The notes: generated by a model not told the origin, from the sequence alone. Shown: positions 25,395-34,427, numbered from the stretch's first letter. The stretch is 64,000 bases of DNA from Kumtagia sp964244725 (GCA_964244725.1 CAXTJQ010000001.1:397657-461656); one strand, 5' to 3'. Numbers and translations are program-made.

Positions 25395-26573
25395 ATGCAT
25401 CTCTTGTTCGCAACATCGATTGTCCCCGACGGGCGGCTTGGGTCGGGATACGAGATCGCCAACGAGGCGATCGTCGCCGCGCTGCGCCGGCAGGGCGCGC
25501 GCGTCACGGTGCTGGGATTCACCTGGCCGGACCGTCCGCCGAGCGACCCGGAGCAGACCATCGTGCTGGGCTCCGCCGACGTGCGCACCGACCAGGCCTC
25601 CACGCTCCGGAAGCTGCGGTGGCTGATGCGCGCCATGCGCGAGGAACTGACCTTTTCCTCGGCCAAGCTTCGGATCGTCGACGAGGACGCCGTGCGCCGC
25701 GCCATCCGCGCGGCGGGGCCGATCGACGGCTATGTCCTCAACTCGGTGCAACTGGCCGGCGCGTTCGAATCCTGCTTCGCCGACAAGCCGTTCCTGTTCG
25801 TCGCGCACAATGTCGAGGCGCAGTCGGCGCTCGAGAACGCGGCGTCGAGCAAGGACCCGTTTCAGCGCTTCCTGTTCCGCCGTGAGGCGCGTCTCCTGAA
25901 GACGCTCGAGACGCGGCTCTGCGCCGCCGCCCGGTTCGTCTTCACCCTGGCCGAAGAGGACCGCGCGGCGCTTGGCCTGCAATCGTCCGAAAAATCCGCC
26001 GCGTTGCCGCTGGTGACCCGCTCTACGATCGACGAGCCTTCGGCGTCGCTGGCGGCGCCCGCCTATGACGCCGGCCTGATCGGCACCTGGACGTGGCAGC
26101 CGAACCGGGTCGGGCTCGACTGGTTCCTCGATGAAGTCGCGCCGCATTTGCCGGCGAGCTTCACGACCCGGATCGCCGGCAGCGCGCCTGCCGGCCTGTC
26201 GTCCGGCCACCCCGGCATTTCATTCGTCGGGCGTGTGCCCTCCGCGCACGAATTCGTCATGGGTGCGTCCGTGATCCCGCTCGTCAGCCGCGGCGGCACG
26301 GGCGTCCAGCTCAAGACGATCGAGACGTTCGAATTGGGGCTGCCGTCGGTCGCGACATCGAGCGCGCTGCGCGGCATCGACCATCTGCCGGACAATTGCA
26401 CGGTTGCCGACGATCCGCGCGCTTTTGCCGAGGCGCTGCGCAAGGCGGCGGCCGGCAGGCGCCGGATCGTCGACGGTCGGCAGTTTCATCTGCGCCAGCG
26501 CGCCGCGCTCGACCGCGCGCTCGGCCGGGGGCTGGAATTCCTGGAACCTGCGCGGGTCGGGATCTTCGCATGA
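25395..26573 (+). CDS. Family 4-type glycosyltransferase
   Basis: 392 residues with the GT-B layout: N-terminal domain starting MHLLFATSIVPDGRLGSGYE, and a C-terminal domain with GLIGTWTWQPN, ISFVGRVPSAHEFVMGASVI and PLVSRGGTGVQLKTIETFELGLP, the nucleotide-sugar-binding loop of GT4 enzymes. It resembles rhizobial ExoL-like transferases in general arrangement. Its TGA overlaps the next gene (ATGA at 26570-26573), and the three plus-strand transferase genes form one coupled unit. Donor and acceptor sugars are unknown. Confidence 0.82.
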   Translation: MHLLFATSIVPDGRLGSGYEIANEAIVAALRRQGARVTVLGFTWPDRPPSDPEQTIVLGSADVRTDQASTLRKLRWLMRAMREELTFSSAKLRIVDEDAVRRAIRAAGPIDGYVLNSVQLAGAFESCFADKPFLFVAHNVEAQSALENAASSKDPFQRFLFRREARLLKTLETRLCAAARFVFTLAEEDRAALGLQSSEKSAALPLVTRSTIDEPSASLAAPAYDAGLIGTWTWQPNRVGLDWFLDEVAPHLPASFTTRIAGSAPAGLSSGHPGISFVGRVPSAHEFVMGASVIPLVSRGGTGVQLKTIETFELGLPSVATSSALRGIDHLPDNCTVADDPRAFAEALRKAAAGRRRIVDGRQFHLRQRAALDRALGRGLEFLEPARVGIFA

Positions 26574-27352
26574 CCATCCATGCCGGCTTCGCGCAGTTCG
26601 GAGTCACGCAATGGAAAGCCATCCTCGGCATCCGCGTCGCCAGCATCGCGTGGCGCGAGGCGGCGTCGCTGCTCGATCGCCTGATCGAACAGCGCCGCTT
26701 CACCAAGGTCGGCTTCCTCAATGCCCATATCGCCAATCTCGCGGTGTCCGATCCGGGCTTCGCCGCGGTTCTCAATGATTTCCTGATCCTGCCGGACGGC
26801 GTCGGCGTCGATCTCGCCGCCCAGATTCTGTACGGTTCCCCGTTCCCCGACAACCTCAACGGCACTGACTTCATCCCGGGGTTTTTGCGCGACGGCGAGA
26901 CCCATCTGACCATCGGCCTGATCGGGGCGAAACCGGACAACGTCGAAGGCGCGGTGCGCAACTTCAAGCGCCAGGCGCCGCAGCATGATTTCGTCCTGAT
27001 CAATGACGGCTTCTTCACGGCGGTGGACGAACCGGCCATTCTCGAACGCATTCGCGCGATCCGCCCCGACATCCTGCTGGTGGCGATGGGCGTTCCGCGC
27101 CAGGAACTCTGGATCGCCCGCAACATGGACGAATCGCATTGCACGCTGCCGATCGCGGTCGGCGCGCTGTTCGATTTCATGAGCGGCGCGGTTCCGCGCG
27201 CGCCGCGCCTCGTCCGGCGGCTGAAGCTGGAATGGATGTTTCGCCTGATGATCGAGCCGGTGCGGTTGTGGCGGCGCTACATCGTCGGCAATCCGCTGTT
27301 CATCGGCCGCGTTCTGCGCGCGCGCTTTTCCACAGTAAGGCCGCTGCCGTGA
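26570..27352 (+). CDS. WecG/TagA/CpsF family (GT26) glycosyltransferase
   Basis: 260 residues with the family's hallmark segments: FTKVGFLNAHIANLAVSD, LPDGVGVDLAAQILYG, LNGTDFIPGFL, IGLIGAKPDNVE and PDILLVAMGVPRQELWIARN, ending with WMFRLMIEPVRLWRRY. These enzymes (WecG, TagA) transfer ManNAc-uronate, ManNAc or related sugars to a lipid-linked acceptor at the membrane. The start overlaps the previous stop (ATGA) and its stop overlaps the next start (GTGA). Confidence 0.92.
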   Translation: MTIHAGFAQFGVTQWKAILGIRVASIAWREAASLLDRLIEQRRFTKVGFLNAHIANLAVSDPGFAAVLNDFLILPDGVGVDLAAQILYGSPFPDNLNGTDFIPGFLRDGETHLTIGLIGAKPDNVEGAVRNFKRQAPQHDFVLINDGFFTAVDEPAILERIRAIRPDILLVAMGVPRQELWIARNMDESHCTLPIAVGALFDFMSGAVPRAPRLVRRLKLEWMFRLMIEPVRLWRRYIVGNPLFIGRVLRARFSTVRPLP

Positions 27353-28281
27353 ACTTTCGGCCGGACCCCGCGACGCTGACGCCGTCCGGCAGGGCGTCGC
27401 ATGCGTCGTCCGCGGGCGCGGTTCTGATCACCGCGAGCTATGCGCCCGACCTCGACCGTTGCCGCCTGCTGTGCGAGACCGCAGATCGCCATGTCGCCGG
27501 CCTGGCGCACCACTACATCCTCGTCGAGGGACGCGACGTCGCGCTTTTCCGGCAGCTCGAATCCGGCCGCCGCACGGTGGTCGACGAACGCGACCTGCTG
27601 CCCGCCTGGCTGCGCGCGTTCGACGACCCGACAAGCCTGTTCAAGCGCCGGATATGGCTGAGCTTGCGCACGCAGCCGCTACGCGGCTGGCACGTCCAGC
27701 AGCTCCGCCGCATCGCCGTCGCATCCCACCTGTCCCAGGACACGCTGGTCTTCTGCGATTCCGATGTGGCGTTCCTCAAGCCGATCGATCTTGCCTGCTT
27801 CCGCCGCGATGGACTGACGCGCCTGTTTCGGCGCGACCATGCGCTTCTGGCCAATGACCTGGCGGGACACCGCGTCTGGGCCGGCAACGCCGCGCGCAGT
27901 CTCGGCCTGGCGTCGGCGCAGGGCGATCACCATGATTACATCACGACGCTGATCGCATGGGACCGCGAAACGACGCTGGCGATGCGCCGCCGGATCGAGG
28001 ATGTCGCCGGCCGCCATTGGGTCGCCGCGCTCGGCGGGGCGCGACGGTTCTCCGAATGCCTGCTCTACGGCCGTTTTGTCGACGAAATCGCCATGGGACG
28101 CCGGCATTTTCACGACGCCGGCGAGTTGTGCAAGGTGTTCTGGGACGGCGCGCCGATGACCGACGATGAATTCCGCGCCTTCGTCGCCGGCATGACCCCC
28201 GATCAGGTGGCCATCGGCATGCAGTCCTTCATCGGGACCGACATCGCCCGCATCCGAAGGCTGGTGCTGGAAAGCGCGTGA
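27349..28281 (+). CDS. DUF6492-type putative glycosyltransferase
   Basis: 310 residues from a GTG start at 27349 that overlaps the preceding TGA (GTGA), again coupled. The segment GAVLITASYAPDLDRCRLLC, the DSDVAFLKPIDL acidic motif (GT-A DXD-like) and HDYITTLIAWDRET fit the DUF6492 group found in polysaccharide clusters and thought to be glycosyltransferases. A function in repeat-unit assembly is inferred from cluster membership. It meets the flippase gene tail to tail, 9 bp apart. Confidence 0.72.
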   Translation: MNFRPDPATLTPSGRASHASSAGAVLITASYAPDLDRCRLLCETADRHVAGLAHHYILVEGRDVALFRQLESGRRTVVDERDLLPAWLRAFDDPTSLFKRRIWLSLRTQPLRGWHVQQLRRIAVASHLSQDTLVFCDSDVAFLKPIDLACFRRDGLTRLFRRDHALLANDLAGHRVWAGNAARSLGLASAQGDHHDYITTLIAWDRETTLAMRRRIEDVAGRHWVAALGGARRFSECLLYGRFVDEIAMGRRHFHDAGELCKVFWDGAPMTDDEFRAFVAGMTPDQVAIGMQSFIGTDIARIRRLVLESA

Positions 28282-28290
28282 GTCGCGCTG

Positions 28291-29583
28291 TCAGATCGGC
28301 TTCGCCGGCCTGCGCAGCGCGGTGTAGGTCAGCATCGCCGAGACGAGGTAGAGCCCGACGAAGGCCGCGTTGAGCGACCAGATCAGGCTCGCCGCGTCGC
28401 CCGTCCTCGAAATGGCGACGATGAGCAGCACCGCTTTGGCGCCGGCCAGGAGCGCCAGATTGATCGCGCGGATCACCGTCTGTCCGCGCGCGTAGAGCAG
28501 TTCGGCGTGATATTCGACGATGTTGCGGCACCCGGGAATGAGGATCGCCAGGCCGACCAGTCCGGCCGCCGCGGCGATGTTGTGGCCGAGCGCGTTCGGC
28601 GCGACATGCAGCACCAGCGCGAAGAAGCACAGGCCGAGCGTCGAGACCGTGAAGATTCCGGCCTCGATGCCGGCGCGCGCCTTCACGCTCTGCATGGCGG
28701 CCGGACTGCGCATGATTGTCTGCACCAGCATCATGCTGAAGGTGCGGATCGGGATAGCGGTCAGGTCGACCAGGCGCATGATGACCGCGTAGACGCCGGC
28801 CAGATTCGCCCCCCCGATCGCCAGCACCAGCAGCTTGTCGAATTCCATTTGCAGGTAGAACAGGATCTCCGATCCGGCGACGGCGAGCGAATCGGTGAGA
28901 CGCCGCCAGTAAAGGCGTGGCCGCAGCCGCAGCCTCTGGCGCGGGTAGAAGGCGCTGAAGGCGATGATCGCGACGAACGCGTTGGCGCCGAGGTAATACC
29001 ACGTCCAGGCGGACAGCATATGGTCGCCCGCCTGCATGAAGATCAGCGCGGCGGCGGCGCGAATTGCCGTCCCGATTATGGCGAGCACGGAGGCCCGCCC
29101 GAACTTGCCCATGCCGTTGTTGACGATCATCACCGCTTCGACCGGCCGCCAGAAGATCGCTTCGGCCGCGATGACCGCGGCGAAGATCGCGAACGGAATG
29201 GAAGCGGCGAAGAACAGGGCATAGACCGCGCAGGTCGCGGCGGCCAGCACGGGCAGCGAAACGAGCGCCAGCATCAGGAAGCCGGCCGTGAAGGCGCCGA
29301 TCAGGCGCGGACGAACCGTCGCGACCCGGTAGAGCGCGGAGATGAAGCCGAAGGCCAGGATGCGCGACAGCATGACGCCCGCGCCAGAGGCGGTCGCGAA
29401 GACGCCGAAATCGGCCAGCGGCAGCGCGTTGGCCAGGACCACGAAATACACGAGCGAGAAGACCAGCCGCCCGCCCGCGCCGCTGATGGCCGAAAGATAG
29501 TCGCGCACCAGTCGCCCACGCCCGGACAGCCGGGCCCCGAGCCACGTCAGGGAGCGTTGCGCGTTTTCGGCGGAGAGAGCCAT
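28291..29583 (-). CDS. Polysaccharide flippase-like membrane protein (Wzx/RfbX superfamily)
   Basis: 430 residues with about 12 hydrophobic helices in the MATE/Wzx pattern: start DYLSAISGAGGRLVFSLVYF, then GVFATASGAGVMLSRILAF, and a central charged loop YPRQRLRLRPRLYWRRL. Proteins of this class move lipid-linked repeat units across the inner membrane. The match to any one Wzx is weak, so the assignment rests on topology and on the neighbouring transferases, polymerase and chain-length gene. Its start lies 163 bp from the divergent chain-length gene. Confidence 0.75.
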   Translation of the reverse strand: MALSAENAQRSLTWLGARLSGRGRLVRDYLSAISGAGGRLVFSLVYFVVLANALPLADFGVFATASGAGVMLSRILAFGFISALYRVATVRPRLIGAFTAGFLMLALVSLPVLAAATCAVYALFFAASIPFAIFAAVIAAEAIFWRPVEAVMIVNNGMGKFGRASVLAIIGTAIRAAAALIFMQAGDHMLSAWTWYYLGANAFVAIIAFSAFYPRQRLRLRPRLYWRRLTDSLAVAGSEILFYLQMEFDKLLVLAIGGANLAGVYAVIMRLVDLTAIPIRTFSMMLVQTIMRSPAAMQSVKARAGIEAGIFTVSTLGLCFFALVLHVAPNALGHNIAAAAGLVGLAILIPGCRNIVEYHAELLYARGQTVIRAINLALLAGAKAVLLIVAISRTGDAASLIWSLNAAFVGLYLVSAMLTYTALRRPAKPI

Positions 29584-29746
29584 GGCGGGACGCTAGACGC
29601 AAACCGTTAATTCGCGGTTGGCCGGCGGCTCGCGACCGCGCCCTTTCGCGGGTCGCCATTTCGCGTCTCGTTAACCGTTTGTTTCCCAAGCCTCTTTAGG
29701 ATGGCTTAACGTTCACTTGCCTTGCCGCCCCTGGTGAAAGTCCCGC

Positions 29747-31897
29747 GTGAGAATGACCGACGTGATCAATCAACCCGACGCCAGGCAGGGATCGCTTCTT
29801 TCGCTCGGAGAGGCGCTGCGCGCCGCCCAGCCGGTGCAAGGAAAGTCGCGTCTGGCCGATGCGCTCGCCAAGGTGCGCCAGGAGCAGACGTTCGTGCGCG
29901 ATATGGTGGCGGAGCGGACTGCCGCCGATTCGTCGCGCCTTTCGCGCCGGCAGGTCGGCGGGAAAGCTGATGCATCGCTCGAGCCGGCGCCGGAGGCGGC
30001 GTCGGCGGTTGAGCCCGCGCCCCCGGCCGAATCCTTGCAGGCCGATCTCGAACCGGCGATTTCGCGGGCGCATGTCGCGACCGGGACGGACCCGCGGCTT
30101 GGGGCGGAGCCGCCATCGTCGGTCGGCGTTCCGTCCGACGATCGGTTCGCATCGCCGATGGGCTGGCGACCGTTGATCGACCCTTCGAAAGTCGTCGGCG
30201 GCGTCTCTCGATCGAAGACGCTGATCGCCGCGACGACCATCGCCGGCGCGATTCTAGGCGTGCTTGTGGCCCTGAACACGCCCAAGACCTACGAAGCCGG
30301 CGCAGAACTGCTGGCCGATCCGCGCGATCTCAACCTTGTCGACAAGGAATTGACCCAGTCGGGCATTTCCAACGAGGCGACGCTCGCCATCGTCGACAAC
30401 CAGGTTCGCATCCTGACCTCCGGCGGCGTCCTGACGAAGGTCGCCGACCGTTTGAATCTGGCGCAGGATGCGGAATTCAACGGCCAGGGGACGGGCGGAG
30501 GGCTGATCGGCTCGATCAGATCGGCGTTCTTCGCGGCGGACAAGGACGCCGAGCCCGGCCGCCGTCAGGCGCTTGCGATCATGGCTTTGTCCAAGGCGCT
30601 TTCGGTAGAACGCAGCGGCAAGACCTTCATCATCGTCGTCCGCGCCACGACGCAAAGTCCCGAAAAGTCGGCATTGATCGCCAACACGATGGCCGATGTC
30701 TTCCTAGAAAGTTCCGGCGACCTGCAATCCGATGCGGCCGGCCGCGCCGCCGGCGAGCTGACCGGCAAGCTCGACGAACTGCGCAAGGGCGTCGAAACGG
30801 CCGAACGCAAGGTCGAGACGTTCAAGGCCGAGAACGACCTGATCGACGCGCAGGGACGCCTGATTACCGACGACGAGATTCTCAAGCTCAACGAACAATT
30901 GTCGATCGCGAGGGCGCGCACGCTCGAACTGAACGCCCGCGCCGTGTCGACGCGCAGCGTGAACGTCGATTCTGTGCTGAACGGTGCGATTCCGGAGGAA
31001 CTCGCGTCGCCCGGCATGCAGGAACTGCGCTCGCAATATTCGACGCTGAAGGGCGAGGCCGACCGGGTCGCCGTCAGGCTCGGGCCCAAACACCCGTCCT
31101 TCATGGCGGTCGAGGCGCAACTTGATGGCGCGCGCCAGTTGATCGATACGGAAATCCGCCGCATCGTTTCCTCCAGCCAGACCGAAATGAAGCGGGCCGT
31201 CCAGCTCGAGCAGGAACTGTCCTCGCGGCTGGCCCAGCTCAAGATCAGGCAGGGTTCGCTCAGCAATCAGCTCGTCACGCTGCGTGAGATGGAGCGCGAG
31301 GCGACCGCCAAGCGCGCGGTCTACGAATCCTTCCTGCTGCGCGCCCGCGAAACCGGCGAGCAACAGGGCATCAACAGCGCCAACATCAGCGTCATCTCCA
31401 AGGCCTATCCGCCGCTCGAGGCGAGCGGCGCCTCGCGCAGCGCCATCGCCATCGCCGGCACGGTTCTGGGCTTCCTGGCCGGCATCGGTCTTGGCGGCGC
31501 GCGCGGCACGTTCGACAGCCTTCGCGCGACGGCGCGCGGCGGGGAGGAGACCCGCGCCGCCCGCCCCGTGCGCCGCCGCCGCAAGGCGACGATGTTCGAC
31601 AGCCCGGACGAACCGGCGACCGCCGCGCGGCCCGGCCCGACGCCCACCGCGCCGCCGCACGAACCCGAGCCGCCGGCTGCCCGGCAGGCCGCCTTTCCCG
31701 AACGCCAGGCGCATGCCCAGGCGGCGCCCACGCCGTCGAGTTCCGCCGTCATGGCGTCGTCCCCGGACCCCGCGCCGGCCGCCCCGCGGCGGGCCCCGGC
31801 GGTGTCCGAGATCGACGACATTCGGGCCGGCCTGCGCGAGTGCCGCGACGCGATCCGCGAGCTTGCCGAAAGCCGTTCGAACCGCCGCTATTTCTGA
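29747..31897 (+). CDS. GumC/ExoP-type polysaccharide chain-length determinant without kinase domain
   Basis: 716 residues: a long disordered N-terminal region (1-~135), a first membrane helix (~158-178, TLIAATTIAGAILGVLVAL), a periplasmic Wzz/GumC domain with a long coiled coil (~300-530), and a second helix (~564-584, SAIAIAGTVLGFLAGIGL). The cytoplasmic Ala/Pro-rich tail ends in EIDDIRAGLRECRDAIRELA. The usual BY-kinase domain (Walker A and Tyr cluster) of ExoP/Wzc is absent, so kinase control, if any, needs another protein. The start is GTG 29747 (GAAAG upstream) or ATG 29753. It controls polymer length in the cluster. Confidence 0.82.
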   Translation: MRMTDVINQPDARQGSLLSLGEALRAAQPVQGKSRLADALAKVRQEQTFVRDMVAERTAADSSRLSRRQVGGKADASLEPAPEAASAVEPAPPAESLQADLEPAISRAHVATGTDPRLGAEPPSSVGVPSDDRFASPMGWRPLIDPSKVVGGVSRSKTLIAATTIAGAILGVLVALNTPKTYEAGAELLADPRDLNLVDKELTQSGISNEATLAIVDNQVRILTSGGVLTKVADRLNLAQDAEFNGQGTGGGLIGSIRSAFFAADKDAEPGRRQALAIMALSKALSVERSGKTFIIVVRATTQSPEKSALIANTMADVFLESSGDLQSDAAGRAAGELTGKLDELRKGVETAERKVETFKAENDLIDAQGRLITDDEILKLNEQLSIARARTLELNARAVSTRSVNVDSVLNGAIPEELASPGMQELRSQYSTLKGEADRVAVRLGPKHPSFMAVEAQLDGARQLIDTEIRRIVSSSQTEMKRAVQLEQELSSRLAQLKIRQGSLSNQLVTLREMEREATAKRAVYESFLLRARETGEQQGINSANISVISKAYPPLEASGASRSAIAIAGTVLGFLAGIGLGGARGTFDSLRATARGGEETRAARPVRRRRKATMFDSPDEPATAARPGPTPTAPPHEPEPPAARQAAFPERQAHAQAAPTPSSSAVMASSPDPAPAAPRRAPAVSEIDDIRAGLRECRDAIRELAESRSNRRYF

Positions 31898-32014
31898 GGC
31901 GCGCCCGCGAACGATGCGCGTCGTGGCGGATTTGCGTCATGGCGCGGCGCTCCGGCAGGATTGCTTCGATCCGTTTTGACGACTATGCCCGCAGCGTCAT
32001 TCACGGAGCATGTC

Positions 32015-32914
32015 ATGGCCAGGACGATCGACGGCAAGGCCGTTGCGGAGGGCGTCGTCGCGCGCGTGAAGACCCTGGCCGTCGACCTGCTCGCCAAGAC
32101 CGGCGTCAGGCCCGGGCTGGCGGTGGTCATTGTCGGCGAGGACCCGGCGAGCCAGGTCTACGTCTCGTCGAAGGCGCGCAAGGCCAAGGAATGCGGCTTC
32201 CATTCGGTCCAGCACACGCTGCCCGCCGATAAGCCGGAAGCCGATCTCGTCGCGCTGGTGGAGGCGCTCAACGCCGATCCCGCCATCCACGGCATCCTTG
32301 TCCAGCTCCCCCTGCCGGGCCACATCGATGCCGGCCGCATCATCCAGACGATCTCGCCCGACAAGGATGTCGACGGTTTCCACTACGTCAATGTCGGCAA
32401 GCTCGGCGCCGGTGAGCTCGAGACCGCCTTCGTGCCCTGCACGCCGGCCGGCTCCATGGTGTTGATCGAAGGCGTCCGCGGCAAGGACCTCTCCGGCCTG
32501 ACCGCCGTGGTCGTCGGCCGCTCCAACATCGTCGGCAAGCCGATGGCCGCCCTCCTGCTCGCCGCCAACTGCACCGTCACCATCGCCCATAGCCGCACGA
32601 AAGACCTGCCCGCGGTGGCGCGCACCGCCGACATTCTGGTCGCCGCCGTCGGCCGGCCCGAAATGATCCGCGGCGATTGGGTCAAGCCCGGCGCAACCGT
32701 CGTCGATGTCGGCATCAACCGCGTTCCCGCGCCTGAAAGGGGCGAGGGCAAATCGGCCCTGGTCGGCGATGTCGCCTTCGCCGAAGCCGCGGAGGTTGCC
32801 GGCGCGATCACGCCCGTGCCGGGCGGCGTCGGCCCGATGACGATCGCGCTGCTGATGGCCAACACGCTTGCGGCGGCGTATCTCGGCGCCGGCTTGCCGC
32901 GACCGAAATTCTAG
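32015..32914 (+). CDS. folD: Bifunctional methylenetetrahydrofolate dehydrogenase / methenyltetrahydrofolate cyclohydrolase FolD
   Basis: Interconverts methylene-, methenyl- and 10-formyl-tetrahydrofolate with NADP, supplying one-carbon units. The 299-residue protein has VYVSSKARKAKECGFHS (catalytic Lys/Tyr region), GILVQLPLPGHID, SPDKDVDGF, PCTPAGSMVLIE and VVGRSNIVGKPMA, and it ends PVPGGVGPMTIALLM. All are textbook FolD motifs. GGAG lies nine bases before the ATG at 32015. An inverted, repeat-rich segment follows the stop within two bases. Confidence 0.96.
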   Translation: MARTIDGKAVAEGVVARVKTLAVDLLAKTGVRPGLAVVIVGEDPASQVYVSSKARKAKECGFHSVQHTLPADKPEADLVALVEALNADPAIHGILVQLPLPGHIDAGRIIQTISPDKDVDGFHYVNVGKLGAGELETAFVPCTPAGSMVLIEGVRGKDLSGLTAVVVGRSNIVGKPMAALLLAANCTVTIAHSRTKDLPAVARTADILVAAVGRPEMIRGDWVKPGATVVDVGINRVPAPERGEGKSALVGDVAFAEAAEVAGAITPVPGGVGPMTIALLMANTLAAAYLGAGLPRPKF

Positions 32915-32915
32915 A

Positions 32916-32985
32916 GAGCGAATAGCGAATAGAGAAGAGAGCTACTCCCTACTCCTATTCGCTACTCCCTATTTCCTATTCGCTC
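32916..32985. repeat. Inverted-repeat unit with CTACTCC/CTATTCGC heptamers (possible gene-less relative of the 44522-45123 element)
   Basis: GAGCGAATAG (32916-32925) and its exact reverse complement CTATTCGCTC (32976-32985) bound a 70-bp segment of short tandem 7-mers. The left arm reads as CTATTCGC on the minus strand; the right arm reads CTACTCC, CTACTCC, CTATTCG, CTACTCC on the plus strand. In both arms the C-rich strand points outward. The same CTACTCC 7-mer builds the arrays around the four-helix gene near 44.9 kb. It begins two bases after the folD stop and could also act as a weak 3' stem. Confidence 0.7.
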
Positions 32986-33004
32986 CGTCATGTAAAACCC
33001 CGCC

Positions 33005-33967
33005 ATGAGCGATGATCTCCCGCCCGGCCGACAGATCGGCTTTCTCCTGGTCGACAAATTCTCGATGTTCTCGCTCGCCGCCGCGATCGACGCCTTCCGC
33101 TCGGCCAACCGCCTGCTCGGCCGCGATTTCTACGGCTGGACCACGGTCTCGCCCGACGGCGATTCGGTCATGGCGTCGAACGGTCTGCCGCTGAAGATCG
33201 ACTACAGCGTGGCCGACCTGCCGCCGGTCGAGATCCTGTTCGTCTGCGTCGGCCTGACGACCGAATTCCCCGGCAAGAGCAAGGTGCTCGGCGCGCTGCG
33301 CGGTCTTGGCCGGCGCGGCGCTGCGCTCGGCGCGTTGTCGGTCGGCTCGCACGTCCTGGCCGAGGCCGGCCAGCTCGACGGCCACCGCTGCACCATCCAC
33401 TGGGAAAACCGCGCCGGCTTCATGGAGAAGTTTCCCGACATCGACTGCACCGGCAACGTCTTCGAGATCGACCGCAAGCGCTACACCTGCGCCGGCGGCA
33501 CGACCTCGATCGACCTGATGCTCGAGATCGTGCGCCGCGATTTGGGCTCCAACATCGCCAACGGCGTCGCCAACCAGTTCCAGCACGAGCGCATCCGCTC
33601 CGCCGGCGACCGCCAGCGCGTCGGCCCAGAGCGCGACCTGACCGGCAAGTCCGACAAGCTGCGCAAGATCGTCGAACTCATGGCCGACCATCTCGACGAG
33701 CCCTTCTCGGCCGTCCAGCTCGCCAAATCCGCCTCGCTCTCGGTGCGCCAGGTCGAGCGCCTGTTCCTGCGCCACCTGACGGTCACCCCCGGCCGCTACT
33801 ACATGCGTCTGCGCCTGGAGCGCGCCCGCGAATTGCTGCGCCAGACCAACATGCCGATCCTCGACGTGGCCATCGCCACCGGCTTCACCTCGCACTCCTA
33901 TTTCGCGCAAAGCTACCGCCTGCAGTTCGGACGACCACCCAGCGAGGAGCGGCGGACGACGTATTGA
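33005..33967 (+). CDS. GlxA-family transcriptional regulator (DJ-1/PfpI-like domain plus AraC HTH)
   Basis: 320 residues. The N-terminal half (QIGFLLVDKFSMFSLAAAID to ~190) is the class I glutamine-amidotransferase-like sensor fold; around the nucleophile elbow it reads GALSVGSHVLAEAG, with Ser rather than Cys, so it is probably non-catalytic. The C-terminal ~100 residues carry two HTH motifs of AraC/XylS type (LAKSASLSVRQVERLFLRHL; ILDVAIATGFTSHSYFAQSY). Relatives control amino-acid, carnitine or choline genes; the target here is unknown. The stop overlaps the TTG start of the broken DUF4258 gene. Confidence 0.9.
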   Translation: MSDDLPPGRQIGFLLVDKFSMFSLAAAIDAFRSANRLLGRDFYGWTTVSPDGDSVMASNGLPLKIDYSVADLPPVEILFVCVGLTTEFPGKSKVLGALRGLGRRGAALGALSVGSHVLAEAGQLDGHRCTIHWENRAGFMEKFPDIDCTGNVFEIDRKRYTCAGGTTSIDLMLEIVRRDLGSNIANGVANQFQHERIRSAGDRQRVGPERDLTGKSDKLRKIVELMADHLDEPFSAVQLAKSASLSVRQVERLFLRHLTVTPGRYYMRLRLERARELLRQTNMPILDVAIATGFTSHSYFAQSYRLQFGRPPSEERRTTY

Positions 33968-34218
33968 AACCTCTCTTCCTCACCCAGCACGCGCAAGACG
34001 CGGTTGGCGAGCGACTGCTTGAACCCGACTGGATCGAGCACACTGTACGCTAACCGGAATGGAGAATGGCCGATCCCCGCCGACCGGGCGTCGAAAGACG
34101 TTTTCGCGCCATCTCGGAGTTCGGAGGCCGCGTTCTGCGTGTCGCCTGCTATGAAACAGCGACTGAAATCCGTATAGTGACCGTGTTCTTCGATCGTAAC
34201 GCACGGAAGCGCCGATGA
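33964..34218 (+). pseudogene. DUF4258 family gene (BrnT/RelE-like candidate toxin) with a nonsense codon
   Basis: Read in one frame from TTG 33964, the sequence gives LKPLFLTQHAQDAVGERLLE, then WIEHTVR, stop TAA (34051-34053), then PEWRMADPRRPGVERRF and FGGRVLRVACYETATEIRIV, ending FFDRNARKRR with TGA at 34216-34218. Both halves belong to the DUF4258 fold, so one substitution (probably GAA to TAA) interrupts an otherwise intact ~84-residue gene. The stop overlaps the DUF2283 start by ATGA. DUF4258 and DUF2283 genes often occur as such pairs and are suspected toxin-antitoxin modules. Here the toxin-like partner appears dead while the antitoxin-like partner stays intact. A sequencing error at one base would be the alternative. 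Confidence 0.8.
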
Positions 34219-34409
34219 CCCCGACTGTCAAATACAGGCCAGCCGACAATGCCGCTTATATCAGGCTGTCGGCGTCGAGAATCATCGAAAGTGCGGAAGT
34301 CGCGCCCGACATCGTCTTCAACTACGACGCCGAGGGACGGATCGTTGGCATTGAACTGCTCGACGCCCGCGCACAACTCCCGTCCGACAGCCTGAACGAG
34401 GCGGCATAG
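34215..34409 (+). CDS. DUF2283 family protein (candidate antitoxin)
   Basis: 64 residues, VKYRPADNAAYIRLSASRII followed by ESAEVAPDIVFNYDAEGRIV, then GIELLDAR. This is the DUF2283 fold (Y-x-D-x-Y-x(n)-ES...D-x-G-x-V/I-x-G-I-E). It overlaps the broken DUF4258 gene by four bases (ATGA). In intact pairs it is thought to be the antitoxin; this is prediction-level knowledge. A second DUF2283 gene follows 18 bp downstream, so the domain is duplicated in tandem. Confidence 0.8.
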   Translation: MTPTVKYRPADNAAYIRLSASRIIESAEVAPDIVFNYDAEGRIVGIELLDARAQLPSDSLNEAA

Positions 34410-34427
34410 GCAACGATTCGTGGCGCG

